Shown in pieces: positions 21,115 through 28,637 of a stretch of DNA of 64,000 nt (position 1 is its first letter; each line of letters begins with the position of its first letter). Below the pieces are notes generated by a model. It worked only from the letters and a program-made list of their open reading frames with translations. It did not search any database and had not been told where the DNA came from. Source of the stretch: JALHNI01 sp044226365 (lineage in GTDB: Bacteria > Acidobacteriota > Terriglobia > Bryobacterales > Bryobacteraceae); contig JBGAHE010000009.1 of assembly GCA_044226365.1 (NCBI GenBank), positions 1-64,000 of the forward strand, written 5' to 3'. The position numbers were made by a program, and so were the translations under genes.

Positions 21115-22248
21115 TTAGGCTTTCTTCCCCTCGCGCATCAACTGAGCAAAGTCGTCGAAGAGGTACTGGGAGTCATGAGGCCCGGGTGAGGCCTCGGGAT
21201 GATATTGCACGCAGAAGGCGGGATACTCGCGATGCCGGAAGCCTTCCAGCGTCTGGTCGTTGAGATTGACGTGAGTGAGGTCGATCCGGTTCTGGTCGAG
21301 CGATTCGGGATCCACGGCGAACCCATGGTTCTGCACCGTGATCTCCACCTTGTTGGTCACTTTGTTGAGCACCGGATGGTTGCCGCCACGATGACCGAAC
21401 TTGAGCTTGTAGGTTTTGCCGCCCAGTGCGAGGCCCATGATCTGGTGACCGAGGCAGATGCCGAACATCGGCACGCGGCCCATCAGCTGCTGGATCTGCG
21501 CAGCCTGGAAGTCGAGCGGCTCGGGATCGCCCGGACCATTGGAGAGGAACACGCCGTCCGGCTTGAGCGACAGCACCTCTTCCGCGGTGGTGCCGGCCGG
21601 GACGACGGTGAGCTTGGCGCCCACGTGCGCCAGGCAGCGGAGAATATTGCGCTTGATGCCGAAGTCGAAGGCCACCACGTTGTAGATCTGCTCGGCGGTG
21701 GGCTTGAGAATTTCCGAAGGCGAGGCCTGGTGCATCGGCTCGGTCCACGGATAGGATGTGGCGGTGCTCACGCGGGTGGCCAGATCCTGCCCGGCCATCG
21801 AAGGCACATGCTTAGCGCGCTCGACGAGCTCTTTGGCGTCGGCGCCGGGCAGAGTCGACAGGATGCCCCGGAGCGACCCTTTGCTCCGCAGGCGGCGCAC
21901 CAGGGCGCGCGTATCGATCTCGGCGGTGGCCGGAATGTTGTGGCGCTTCAGGTATTCGTCGGCGTCGCGCTGAGAACGCCAATTGCTGGCGCCAGAGATG
22001 TCCCGCACGATCAAACCTTCAATGAAGGGCTGTTGCGCTTCATCGTCGGCATCGTTGGTGCCATAGTTGCCGATTTGGGGATTGGTCAGGCAGACAATCT
22101 GACCGGCGTAGGAAGGATCGGTGAAAATCTCTTGGTAACCAGTGAGGGAAGTATTAAAAACGACCTCACCTTGTCTCTCTGCGGGCGCACCAAAACCGAG
22201 GCCCTCGAAGATCGTTCCATCTTCCAGAGCGAGGATGGCTGTGTTCAA
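21115..22248 (-). CDS. carA: Carbamoyl-phosphate synthase small (glutaminase) subunit
   Basis: A 377-residue CarA. The N-terminal domain (ALEDGTIFEGLGFGA, FNTSLTGYQEIFTDPSYAGQ) is followed by the class I glutamine amidotransferase with nucleophile Cys in FGICLGHQIMGLA, and the catalytic His in VQYHPEASPGPHDS. It supplies ammonia to CarB, encoded next. The start codon is TTG at 22248. A strong AAGGAG (22262-22257) lies eight bases before it, and the translation MNTAILALEDGTIFEG matches the family N-terminus exactly there. It is divergent from metX. Confidence 0.97.
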   Translation of the reverse strand: MNTAILALEDGTIFEGLGFGAPAERQGEVVFNTSLTGYQEIFTDPSYAGQIVCLTNPQIGNYGTNDADDEAQQPFIEGLIVRDISGASNWRSQRDADEYLKRHNIPATAEIDTRALVRRLRSKGSLRGILSTLPGADAKELVERAKHVPSMAGQDLATRVSTATSYPWTEPMHQASPSEILKPTAEQIYNVVAFDFGIKRNILRCLAHVGAKLTVVPAGTTAEEVLSLKPDGVFLSNGPGDPEPLDFQAAQIQQLMGRVPMFGICLGHQIMGLALGGKTYKLKFGHRGGNHPVLNKVTNKVEITVQNHGFAVDPESLDQNRIDLTHVNLNDQTLEGFRHREYPAFCVQYHPEASPGPHDSQYLFDDFAQLMREGKKA

Positions 22249-22256
22249 CCGTGGCT

Positions 22257-22262
22257 CTCCTT
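22257..22262 (-). promoter_or_regulatory. Ribosome-binding site that fixes the TTG start of carA
   Basis: AAGGAG on the minus strand lies eight bases before TTG at 22248. No ATG in this frame gives a full N-terminus, so this site decides the start. Confidence 0.75.
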
Positions 22263-22284
22263 ATCGCGTGGGGGGGATTTCTCC

Positions 22285-22313
22285 TTAAATTAGCACACTG
22301 CGCCCGCTATAAT
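22285..22313 (+). promoter_or_regulatory. Promoter of the metXW operon
   Basis: TTAAAT (22285-22290), a 17-base spacer and a perfect TATAAT (22308-22313) lie 20 bases before the metX ATG. The leader would be about 14 bases, too short for a SAM riboswitch. Confidence 0.55.
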
Positions 22314-22333
22314 CGAGAGACACCCCGCCTCTG

Positions 22334-23455
22334 ATGGTAGTCGAAACACAGATAGTCACCTTTCCCTCGCTGGCTTTGGATTGCGGCGTCACGCTGTCGC
22401 CAATCGATTGTGCGTACGAGACTTATGGTCAATTGGCGCCCGATCGGTCAAACGCGATCCTGGTCTGCCATGCCTTTTCCGGCGACGCGCACGCGGCCGG
22501 CATCGCGAAGGACGATGGCCGCAAAGGTTGGTGGAGCGACATGGTGGGGCCGGGTTTGGCCTTCGACACCGACAAGTATTTCGTGATTTGTTCCAACGTT
22601 CTGGGCGGTTGCCGCGGTACCACCGGCCCCGGCAGCATCAATCCGGCCACCGGCCAACCCTACGGCATGACCTTTCCCGTGGTGACGATCAACGACATGG
22701 TGCGGCTGCAGAAGTTGCTGGTGGACCACCTGGGGATTCGCCGTCTCCTTTCGGTTTCCGGCGGCTCCATGGGGGGCATGCAAGCGCTCGCCTGGGCCGT
22801 GCTGTTCCCTGACGCGGTGGCGAGCGTGATTCCGATTGCCACCACCTCGCGGCATTCGGCGCAGCAGATCGCCTTCAACGAAGTGGGCCGGCAGAGCATC
22901 ATGAGCGATCCCGATTGGCGGGAAGGGAACTACTACGGCGTGGCGCCTCCCAAGCGCGGCCTGGCGGTGGCGCGCATGGTGGGCCACATCACCTACATGA
23001 GCGATGACTCAATGAAGGAAAAGTTCGGACGGCGCCTGCGCCAGCGCGCCGAACTCGGCTACGACTTTTCAGCCGAATTCGAGGTGGAAAGCTATTTGCG
23101 CTATCGCGGCAGCCAGTTCGTCGATCGCTTCGATGCCAACTCGTATTTGTACATTACCAAGGCCATGGACTATTTCGATCTGGCCGCCGGCGCCGGTTCT
23201 CTGGGCGCGGCCTTCGAAAAGACGCGCGCGCGCTTCCTGGTGATCAGTTTCACCTCGGACTGGTTGTATCCGACCTATCAGTCGATCGAAATCGTCAGCG
23301 CTCTGCGCGGTCGCAATCGCGACGTGGCCTATTGCGAGCTGCCTTCCACCTATGGTCACGATGCGTTTCTGCTCGAGGTGGAAGAGCAGACCGATCTGGT
23401 GCGCGGTTTCCTGGCCAGCACGTTGCGCAACGAACAGCGGGCGGTTGCGTCGTGA
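22334..23455 (+). CDS. metX: Homoserine O-acyltransferase
   Basis: A 373-residue alpha/beta-hydrolase-fold enzyme of methionine synthesis that acylates homoserine. The nucleophile is Ser145 in VSGGSMGGMQALAW. The Asp is in ISFTSDWLYP and the His in STYGHDAFLLEVEEQ. GTTGPGSINPATGQPYG is the family signature loop. It is followed by metW, whose GTG start overlaps the metX stop (GTGA), the usual metXW pair. Whether it uses acetyl- or succinyl-CoA cannot be settled by eye; acetyl is the default for this clade. Confidence 0.95.
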   Translation: MVVETQIVTFPSLALDCGVTLSPIDCAYETYGQLAPDRSNAILVCHAFSGDAHAAGIAKDDGRKGWWSDMVGPGLAFDTDKYFVICSNVLGGCRGTTGPGSINPATGQPYGMTFPVVTINDMVRLQKLLVDHLGIRRLLSVSGGSMGGMQALAWAVLFPDAVASVIPIATTSRHSAQQIAFNEVGRQSIMSDPDWREGNYYGVAPPKRGLAVARMVGHITYMSDDSMKEKFGRRLRQRAELGYDFSAEFEVESYLRYRGSQFVDRFDANSYLYITKAMDYFDLAAGAGSLGAAFEKTRARFLVISFTSDWLYPTYQSIEIVSALRGRNRDVAYCELPSTYGHDAFLLEVEEQTDLVRGFLASTLRNEQRAVAS

Positions 23456-24063
23456 AGCGGCCTTTCGTTCAAAACGTTCTGAGTCGTCTCGACTACAAGA
23501 TCATGACGGCGCTGATTCCGGAGCGCTCGCGCGTGCTTGACTTGGGCTGCGGCGATGGCGAACTGATTGCCTGGCTGATGGAGCACAAGCAGGTGGATGC
23601 GCGCGGCGTGGAACTGATGCCGGAACTGGTGCAGGTGGCGATCGCTCGCGGGGCTTCGGTCTATCAGGGTGATATCGAAACCAGCCTGAATGACTATCCG
23701 GATCAGGCCTTCGACTACGTGATCCTGAGCCAGACGCTGCAGCAGACGCGCCATCCCCTGCAGGTGTTGCGCAACATGTTGCGCGTTGGCAAGCGGGCCA
23801 TCGTGGCGTTCCCGAACTTCGGGCACTACAGTGTCCGCCTCGCGCATCTGTTTAGCGGGCGCGCGCCGCGCAATCGCCTGTTCCCCTACGAGTGGTACGA
23901 CTCGCCGAACTTGCACTTCCTCACGGTGGATGACTTCGAGATGCTGTGCGCCAAGGAGAACTGGCCGATGGAGAAATCCATCTTCTTGGCCGGGCAGCGC
24001 GAAGTCTCCACCTTGCCGAATCTGATGGCCGAGGTGGCCGTGTTCGTCATCACGTCGCGCTGA
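23452..24063 (+). CDS. metW: Methionine biosynthesis protein MetW
   Basis: A 203-residue class I SAM-methyltransferase-fold protein. Motif I is VLDLGCGDGELIAWL, followed by GVELMPELVQVAIARG. The MetW signature includes SQTLQQTRHPLQVL and FPNFGHYSVRL, and the C-terminus has LPNLMAEVAVFVI. MetW is needed with MetX for full homoserine acyltransferase function in several bacteria. The GTG at 23452 overlaps the metX stop. An earlier in-frame ATG lies inside metX and is rejected because the family N-terminus (RPFVQNVLSRLDYKIM) begins at this GTG. Confidence 0.93.
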   Translation: MKRPFVQNVLSRLDYKIMTALIPERSRVLDLGCGDGELIAWLMEHKQVDARGVELMPELVQVAIARGASVYQGDIETSLNDYPDQAFDYVILSQTLQQTRHPLQVLRNMLRVGKRAIVAFPNFGHYSVRLAHLFSGRAPRNRLFPYEWYDSPNLHFLTVDDFEMLCAKENWPMEKSIFLAGQREVSTLPNLMAEVAVFVITSR

Positions 24064-24761
24064 TGTCCGAAGGACCCCATCGCCGCCGGCCCACGCGCAA
24101 TCGCATGGGTTGGACGTCGAATCAACTGAACGAACTGAGCGACCGCTTCGTCGATTTCTGCCGGACCGCGACGCTGCCGGTACTCGACATCGGCACGGCC
24201 TATGGCATCGCGGCTCTCGCAGCGCTCGAGGCGGGTGCCACCGTCATCGCCAACGATCTCGATGCTGACCATCTGGCGGAGCTTGCGCCGCGCCCTGGCC
24301 TCACGACCCTAGTCGGCCGGTTCCCTGAATACGATTTACCACCGGCGAGCCTCTCGGCCATACACGCTTCAAACGTCCTGCACTTCCTGACGGGACCTGA
24401 GTTGACCCTAGGCGCGGCTAAGATCGCCGAGTGGCTCGCGCCGGGTGGACGGCTCTTCGTACATGCCGGTACCCCGTACCAAGGTCCTTTTGCGGCGTTC
24501 GTGCCGGAGTATGAAGCGCGTCTCGCACGCCAGGAACCTTGGCCCGGTTATATCGCTGACACCAAAGCGTTTTCCAGCCATCGCCGTTTGGGGCAGATTC
24601 CCCGCTCAATTCACTTACTCGATGCTCAGGTCCTTAGACGAGTGTTCGAGGAGGCAGGACTTGTAGTGGACGAGGTCCGGTATTACCGCCGGCGCGACCT
24701 TCCTAGAAGTATGTATTTTAATGGACGCGAAGGCGTCGCCCTCCTAGCCCATCGGTCGTAA
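24063..24761 (+). CDS. Class I SAM-dependent methyltransferase
   Basis: A 232-residue methyltransferase. Motif I is VLDIGTAYGIAALAALEAG, and the acidic residue after beta2 is in ANDLDADHLAEL. Motif IV and post-motif regions follow (IHASNVLHFLTGPELTLGA, WLAPGGRLFVHAGTPY). The substrate is unknown. The ATG overlaps the metW stop (TGATG), so it is the third gene of the metXW operon, which is not its usual composition. The last third uses more rare-looking codons (AGA, TTA, CTA) than its neighbours, and the low-GC gap after it may mark an old insertion boundary; this is only suggestive. Confidence 0.8.
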   Translation: MSEGPHRRRPTRNRMGWTSNQLNELSDRFVDFCRTATLPVLDIGTAYGIAALAALEAGATVIANDLDADHLAELAPRPGLTTLVGRFPEYDLPPASLSAIHASNVLHFLTGPELTLGAAKIAEWLAPGGRLFVHAGTPYQGPFAAFVPEYEARLARQEPWPGYIADTKAFSSHRRLGQIPRSIHLLDAQVLRRVFEEAGLVVDEVRYYRRRDLPRSMYFNGREGVALLAHRS

Positions 24762-24939
24762 GGTTTCCCCGGATTTCCGATTTCCGTTTAGTACCGGCAA
24801 AGCGCGCGAGTACTGAAGAAACAGGACGTTGGGCGTATCTACCAAACGAACGTACCAGCGGCGTACTAAATAGGTTTCCTCCGTATCCTAGGGAATTCCT
24901 CTAATTATGCAATGCATTCGTAAAGCGCACTATTAGGAC
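24762..24939. other. Intergenic stretch of lower GC
   Basis: This 178-base gap is visibly AT-richer than the rest of the window and carries several GTAC tetramers. I see no gene, hairpin terminator or clear promoter in it; the PEP-CTERM gene starts at its right end. Confidence 0.5.
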
Positions 24940-25662
24940 ATGAAACGTTCTAAGGCGATGTACTTAGTGCTGTTTGCGGTATCTGCCCTCCCCCAGGCTC
25001 AGGCAACCACGATCAACTATACGGGGGAAGACCCGGCGCGCACGTTCAGCATCTGGATGCGGGCCACTTACAACCCCGGCGATATGCTGACGAACGGTCA
25101 GATCGCGACCTCCACGCAGACGGTGAACGAACAGGTGCCGGCGGGCGTGATGAACCTGATCGTCGACGGCCTCTACGCCGTGGATGCTTTCTGCGTCGAC
25201 TACTTCGTACTGATCTCGAACGGCAGCTACAATGTCAACCTGCTCGGACAGGATGCGATCAACGGCGGCGGCCGGATCGAGTGGATGCTGAAGAACACGC
25301 TGCCCACGATCAACGCTCAGGCCGATGCCACCCTCAAGCGGCAGCAGGCGGCGGCGCTGCAATTGGCCATCTGGGACATCGTGCACGACAATGGCGACGG
25401 CTTTTCGGCGGGTCGTATCCAGCAAAGCACCAGCCAGCAGCGGCCAACCAACTCCACCGTTCTCTCTTATGCCAATAGCTTTCTGGCCGCCAGCGCCGGT
25501 CATACGGCGACGGGTGGCGTGGTCTACGTCAACGTGGTGGGGCCCACGGCTGTCCAGCGGCTGATGAGCAATGATTACGCTTCGGTTCCCGAGCCCTCCA
25601 CCTACGGTCTTGTTTTAGGCGGCGGCGTACTGCTCGGTGTCCTGCGCCGCCGCCAGCGGTAG
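24940..25662 (+). CDS. PEP-CTERM exported protein with possible Cys-Gln thioester domain
   Basis: A 240-residue secreted protein with a signal peptide (residues 1-22, LFAVSALPQAQA). The C-terminal sorting signal has the Pro-Glu-Pro motif in VPEPSTYGL, a hydrophobic segment and a final RRRQR, the mark of exosortase-processed proteins. The body contains AFCVDYFV (Cys85) and AAALQLAIWDIVHD (Gln141). These match the paired motifs of thioester (TQXA/TED) surface domains, where Cys and Gln side chains form an internal thioester that captures surface amines. The exosortase gene is not in the window. It could be a biofilm or matrix adhesin. Confidence 0.75.
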   Translation: MKRSKAMYLVLFAVSALPQAQATTINYTGEDPARTFSIWMRATYNPGDMLTNGQIATSTQTVNEQVPAGVMNLIVDGLYAVDAFCVDYFVLISNGSYNVNLLGQDAINGGGRIEWMLKNTLPTINAQADATLKRQQAAALQLAIWDIVHDNGDGFSAGRIQQSTSQQRPTNSTVLSYANSFLAASAGHTATGGVVYVNVVGPTAVQRLMSNDYASVPEPSTYGLVLGGGVLLGVLRRRQR

Positions 25663-25695
25663 CCATCGAGTGGCCAGTTGCGATATGGTGTTCCG

Positions 25696-27576
25696 ATGCA
25701 GGGGATCGGAACACGGGCCGCGTTGCTCGTTCTGCTGGCGGCCAGCCTTCCGGCGGCGCTGGTCAGGGTAGAAATTACGGACCGCCACGCGGTATTGGAC
25801 GGCCAGCGCTTTGGCCGCACCGGCGCGTATGAGTTTGTCCGCGGCCGCGCCTTTTTTGCCGTTCGGCCGGATACGTCCCGCGTGACGGATCTGGCGCTGG
25901 CGCCGCGCAATGCCGAAGGGTTAGTGGAGTTTTCGGCCGACTTCGTCATTCTTCAACCAAAAGACGCTACGCAGGGTAACGGCACGCTTTTGGTGGAGGC
26001 GCCCAACCGTGGCGGCATGGGGATGCTGCCGCTCTACAATCGCGGACGGGCTTCCCTGAATCCAGCCCTCGCGGCGGACTTCGGCGACGGCTTCCTGATG
26101 CGCGAGGGCTACACGCTGGCCTGGGTTGGGTGGCAGCATGATGTGCCTGAGCGCGAATACTCGCTGCGCGCGCACGTGCCGGTCGCCAACGGCGCTAGCG
26201 GCTGGGTCCGCGGTGAGTACACACCAAACGCGCCGGTGACTCGCTTTTCGCTGGGCGATGCGAATCACATCCCGTATCCGGTGAGCGATCCGGCCACCTT
26301 GAAGCTAACGGTGCGCGACGGCGTCGACGGCGCGCGAAGTCCTCTGCCAGCCGCCGCCTGGCGGTTGAGTGGCACCGAGATTGTTTTGGCCGAGCCTGCC
26401 ACGCCCGGACGGATTTACGAGTTCGTTTATCGCGCGGAGAGCCCGGCCGTGGCAGGGCTGGGCTTGGTGGCGATGCGCGACTTTGTTTCTGCGATCAAGG
26501 CGGGACGGGTGGTGTCGGGGATTAAGCGGGCGATCGGCGTGGGATCCTCACAGAGTGCGATGGCCCTCAAGGCGCTCGTCTATGAGGGCTTCAATGCGGA
26601 CGAGCAGAAGCGCATCGTCTTTGACGGTCTGCAGCCGCATGTCGCCGGCGGCCGTCGGGCTACCTTCGAGCGCTTCGCTCAGCCGAGCCGTACGTCTGGG
26701 CCGTATCGCAACGCGAGCTTCTCCACGACGGACCAGTTCCCTTACTCGGATGCCGAGGACACCGAACTCGCGACGCATCGCAAGGATAGCGTGCTGGCTC
26801 GGGCGCGGGCGGCGCGCGTAGTACCCAAGATCATTTACACGAACTCGAGTTACGAGTATTGGGGTTCCGCGAGTTCGCTCGCGCATACGACGCTCGACGG
26901 CCGGCGCGACTTACGCTTGCCGGAGACGACCCGACTCTATTTGCTTGCCGGCGGCCAGCACGGTCCCGCCGCCTTCCCGCCACAGATTGGCGCTGGCCAG
27001 AATCTACCGAACTGGAACGACTATCGCTGGATTCTGCGCGCGGTCCTGGCGGACTTACAGCAATGGCTGGTCCAGGGAACGGCGCCTCCGGACTCGCGCT
27101 ATCCGACGCTCGCCACGGGTACGTTAGTGAAGGGCAAGCCGCCGGCTTACGGCGTGCAGTATCTCGACTTTGGCCCCGAGTATCTTGCGCGCGGACTGCT
27201 CTCGCGTCCTTTGCCGAAGGCCGGCCCAGCCTACGCGCCCTTGGTACCACGCGCGGATGCTGATGGCAACGATGCCGCCGGCGTTAAGATGCCCTGGGTG
27301 GCCGAACCCCTCGGCGCCTTTACCGGCTGGAACCGGCGCACGGCGGCGATTGGCGCCGCGGGTGAATTGCTGGGTCAGACCGGCTCGTATTTCCCGTTCT
27401 CCACCCAGCGCGTGCGCGAACGCTATGCCAACAAAGACGAGTACCTGCGTCGCATTGACGCCGCGGCGCGTGCCCTGGTGGGCGAGCGGTTCCTGCTCGA
27501 GGCCGACCTGCCGCAGATCCGCGCCACGGCGGCCCGCATCTGGGACTGGTCCCAAGGCGCGTTGAGCGCCCGTTAA
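25696..27576 (+). CDS. Secreted alpha/beta hydrolase domain protein (Abhydrolase_10 type)
   Basis: A 626-residue exported protein of a large, poorly characterised alpha/beta-hydrolase family seen widely in acidobacteria and proteobacteria. It has a signal peptide (MQGIGTRAALLVLLAASLPA), an N-terminal beta domain, and the hydrolase part with the nucleophile elbow IGVGSSQSAM (near residue 280). Conserved stretches include EAPNRGGMGMLPLYNR, EYWGSASSLAHT and RLYLLAGGQHGPAAFPP, the last with a candidate His. The substrate is unknown; some relatives degrade esters or polyesters. Its stop overlaps the stop of cysE by four bases in convergent orientation. Confidence 0.8.
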   Translation: MQGIGTRAALLVLLAASLPAALVRVEITDRHAVLDGQRFGRTGAYEFVRGRAFFAVRPDTSRVTDLALAPRNAEGLVEFSADFVILQPKDATQGNGTLLVEAPNRGGMGMLPLYNRGRASLNPALAADFGDGFLMREGYTLAWVGWQHDVPEREYSLRAHVPVANGASGWVRGEYTPNAPVTRFSLGDANHIPYPVSDPATLKLTVRDGVDGARSPLPAAAWRLSGTEIVLAEPATPGRIYEFVYRAESPAVAGLGLVAMRDFVSAIKAGRVVSGIKRAIGVGSSQSAMALKALVYEGFNADEQKRIVFDGLQPHVAGGRRATFERFAQPSRTSGPYRNASFSTTDQFPYSDAEDTELATHRKDSVLARARAARVVPKIIYTNSSYEYWGSASSLAHTTLDGRRDLRLPETTRLYLLAGGQHGPAAFPPQIGAGQNLPNWNDYRWILRAVLADLQQWLVQGTAPPDSRYPTLATGTLVKGKPPAYGVQYLDFGPEYLARGLLSRPLPKAGPAYAPLVPRADADGNDAAGVKMPWVAEPLGAFTGWNRRTAAIGAAGELLGQTGSYFPFSTQRVRERYANKDEYLRRIDAAARALVGERFLLEADLPQIRATAARIWDWSQGALSAR

Positions 27577-28520
27577 ATCTGGAAGTCGAGTTCGAACGTC
27601 TCGTGGTGCGGACGCTTCGCGATGACGCGCGTACCGGTGGATTCAAGCACCACCAGCGAATTCGCCGGAACGCTCTGCGTCAGAAAGACGCTGGCGCCGA
27701 TCGTGCTGCCCGCGCCAATTACCGTATCGCCTCCGATGATCGTGGCGCCGGCGTAAACCGTCACCCGGTCTTCGATGGTGGGATGCCGCTTCTGCCCCTT
27801 CAGCGCCTGTCCGGCTGCCAGGGACTTCGCCACCAGGCCCACGCCCTGATACATCTTGACGTGGTTGCCGATCACCGCTGTTTCGCCAATCACCGTACCG
27901 GTGCAATGGTCCACGAAGAAGTGAGTGCCGATGCGCGCGCCGGGGTGCAGGTCCATGCCCGTGCGGGCGTGCGCCCATTCCGTCATGATGCGGGGAATCA
28001 ACGGGATATTCTCGAGGTAAAGCTCATGAGCGAGGCGTTGCACGGCAATCGCTTCGATGAACGGATAGGCCACGATCACTTCTTCTTTGCTGAAGGCGGC
28101 GGGGTCGCCGTTGAAGGCGGCTTCGGCGTCGGTATTCAGCAGTTCGCGCAACTGCGGCAGCTTGCTCAGAAACTTGCACGTCAGCGCATGCGCCATCTCC
28201 GGCGGCGCCACGCCTTCAATGCCGGCCGGCAAGGCGTAGTCCAGGCTCTTGCGGATTTCGATCTCCAGGCGATTCAGCACGCTGTCCAGCAGAATGCTGG
28301 TCACCGGGCCGATGGTGGACTTGTGGATCGGCTTGTCATCGAAGAAGCCGGGAAACAGGAGCCTCAGAAGATCGACCGTAATCTCGGCGATCACGTTCTT
28401 CGACGGCAGATTCTTGCCGTCCACGTGGTTGATGCCCCCCATCTCTTGATAAGACCCGAGTAAGCGCTCGGCCAGTTCACTCACCGTCGAGCAGACGGGA
28501 GTCTCAATCGTGGCTTTCAT
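27573..28520 (-). CDS. cysE: Serine O-acetyltransferase
   Basis: A 315-residue serine acetyltransferase that makes O-acetylserine for cysteine synthesis. An N-terminal helical domain (about 1-185) is followed by the left-handed beta-helix with hexapeptide repeats. Key residues are in DLHPGARIG, HFFVDHCTGTVIGETAVIG (catalytic His/Asp) and KGQKRHPTIEDRVTVYAGATIIGGDTVIG. It is longer than E. coli CysE, resembling the EpsC/long SAT group. The start is set at ATG 28520. No ribosome site precedes it, but a short upstream reading frame with an AAGGA site ends on this ATG (see 28517-28549). Confidence 0.92.
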   Translation of the reverse strand: MKATIETPVCSTVSELAERLLGSYQEMGGINHVDGKNLPSKNVIAEITVDLLRLLFPGFFDDKPIHKSTIGPVTSILLDSVLNRLEIEIRKSLDYALPAGIEGVAPPEMAHALTCKFLSKLPQLRELLNTDAEAAFNGDPAAFSKEEVIVAYPFIEAIAVQRLAHELYLENIPLIPRIMTEWAHARTGMDLHPGARIGTHFFVDHCTGTVIGETAVIGNHVKMYQGVGLVAKSLAAGQALKGQKRHPTIEDRVTVYAGATIIGGDTVIGAGSTIGASVFLTQSVPANSLVVLESTGTRVIAKRPHHETFELDFQI

Positions 28521-28549
28521 GACGGGTACGCCATTGGCTGCGGAGACAT
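28517..28549 (-). CDS. Possible leader peptide upstream of cysE
   Basis: A ten-codon reading frame, MSPQPMAYPS, whose TGA overlaps the cysE ATG (ATGA). GAAGGA lies four bases before its ATG, whereas cysE itself has no ribosome site. A TACAAT -10-like box (28565-28560) lies just upstream. Translation of cysE may be coupled to it. Another in-frame ATG at 28561 would lengthen it by four residues. It is short enough to occur by chance. Confidence 0.35.
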   Translation of the reverse strand: MSPQPMAYPS

Positions 28550-28583
28550 GGATTCCTTCATTGTACTCTCTGGGTCCCAAAGG

Positions 28584-28615
28584 AAAATCCCCGCCGGCAC
28601 GGGGCCGGCGGGGAT
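28584..28615 (-). terminator. Rho-independent terminator of ahcY
   Basis: A perfect 12-base-pair GC-rich stem (arms 28587-28598 and 28604-28615, ATCCCCGCCGGC on the plus strand) with a five-base loop lies 22 bases past the ahcY stop. On the minus strand it is followed by TTTTCCTTT. Confidence 0.8.
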
Positions 28616-28637
28616 CCTGAAGCTTCCGCGGAGGAGC

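Noticed and set aside
22314..22333. SAM riboswitch upstream of metX
   Set aside because: The predicted leader after TATAAT is about 14 bases, too short for any known SAM aptamer.
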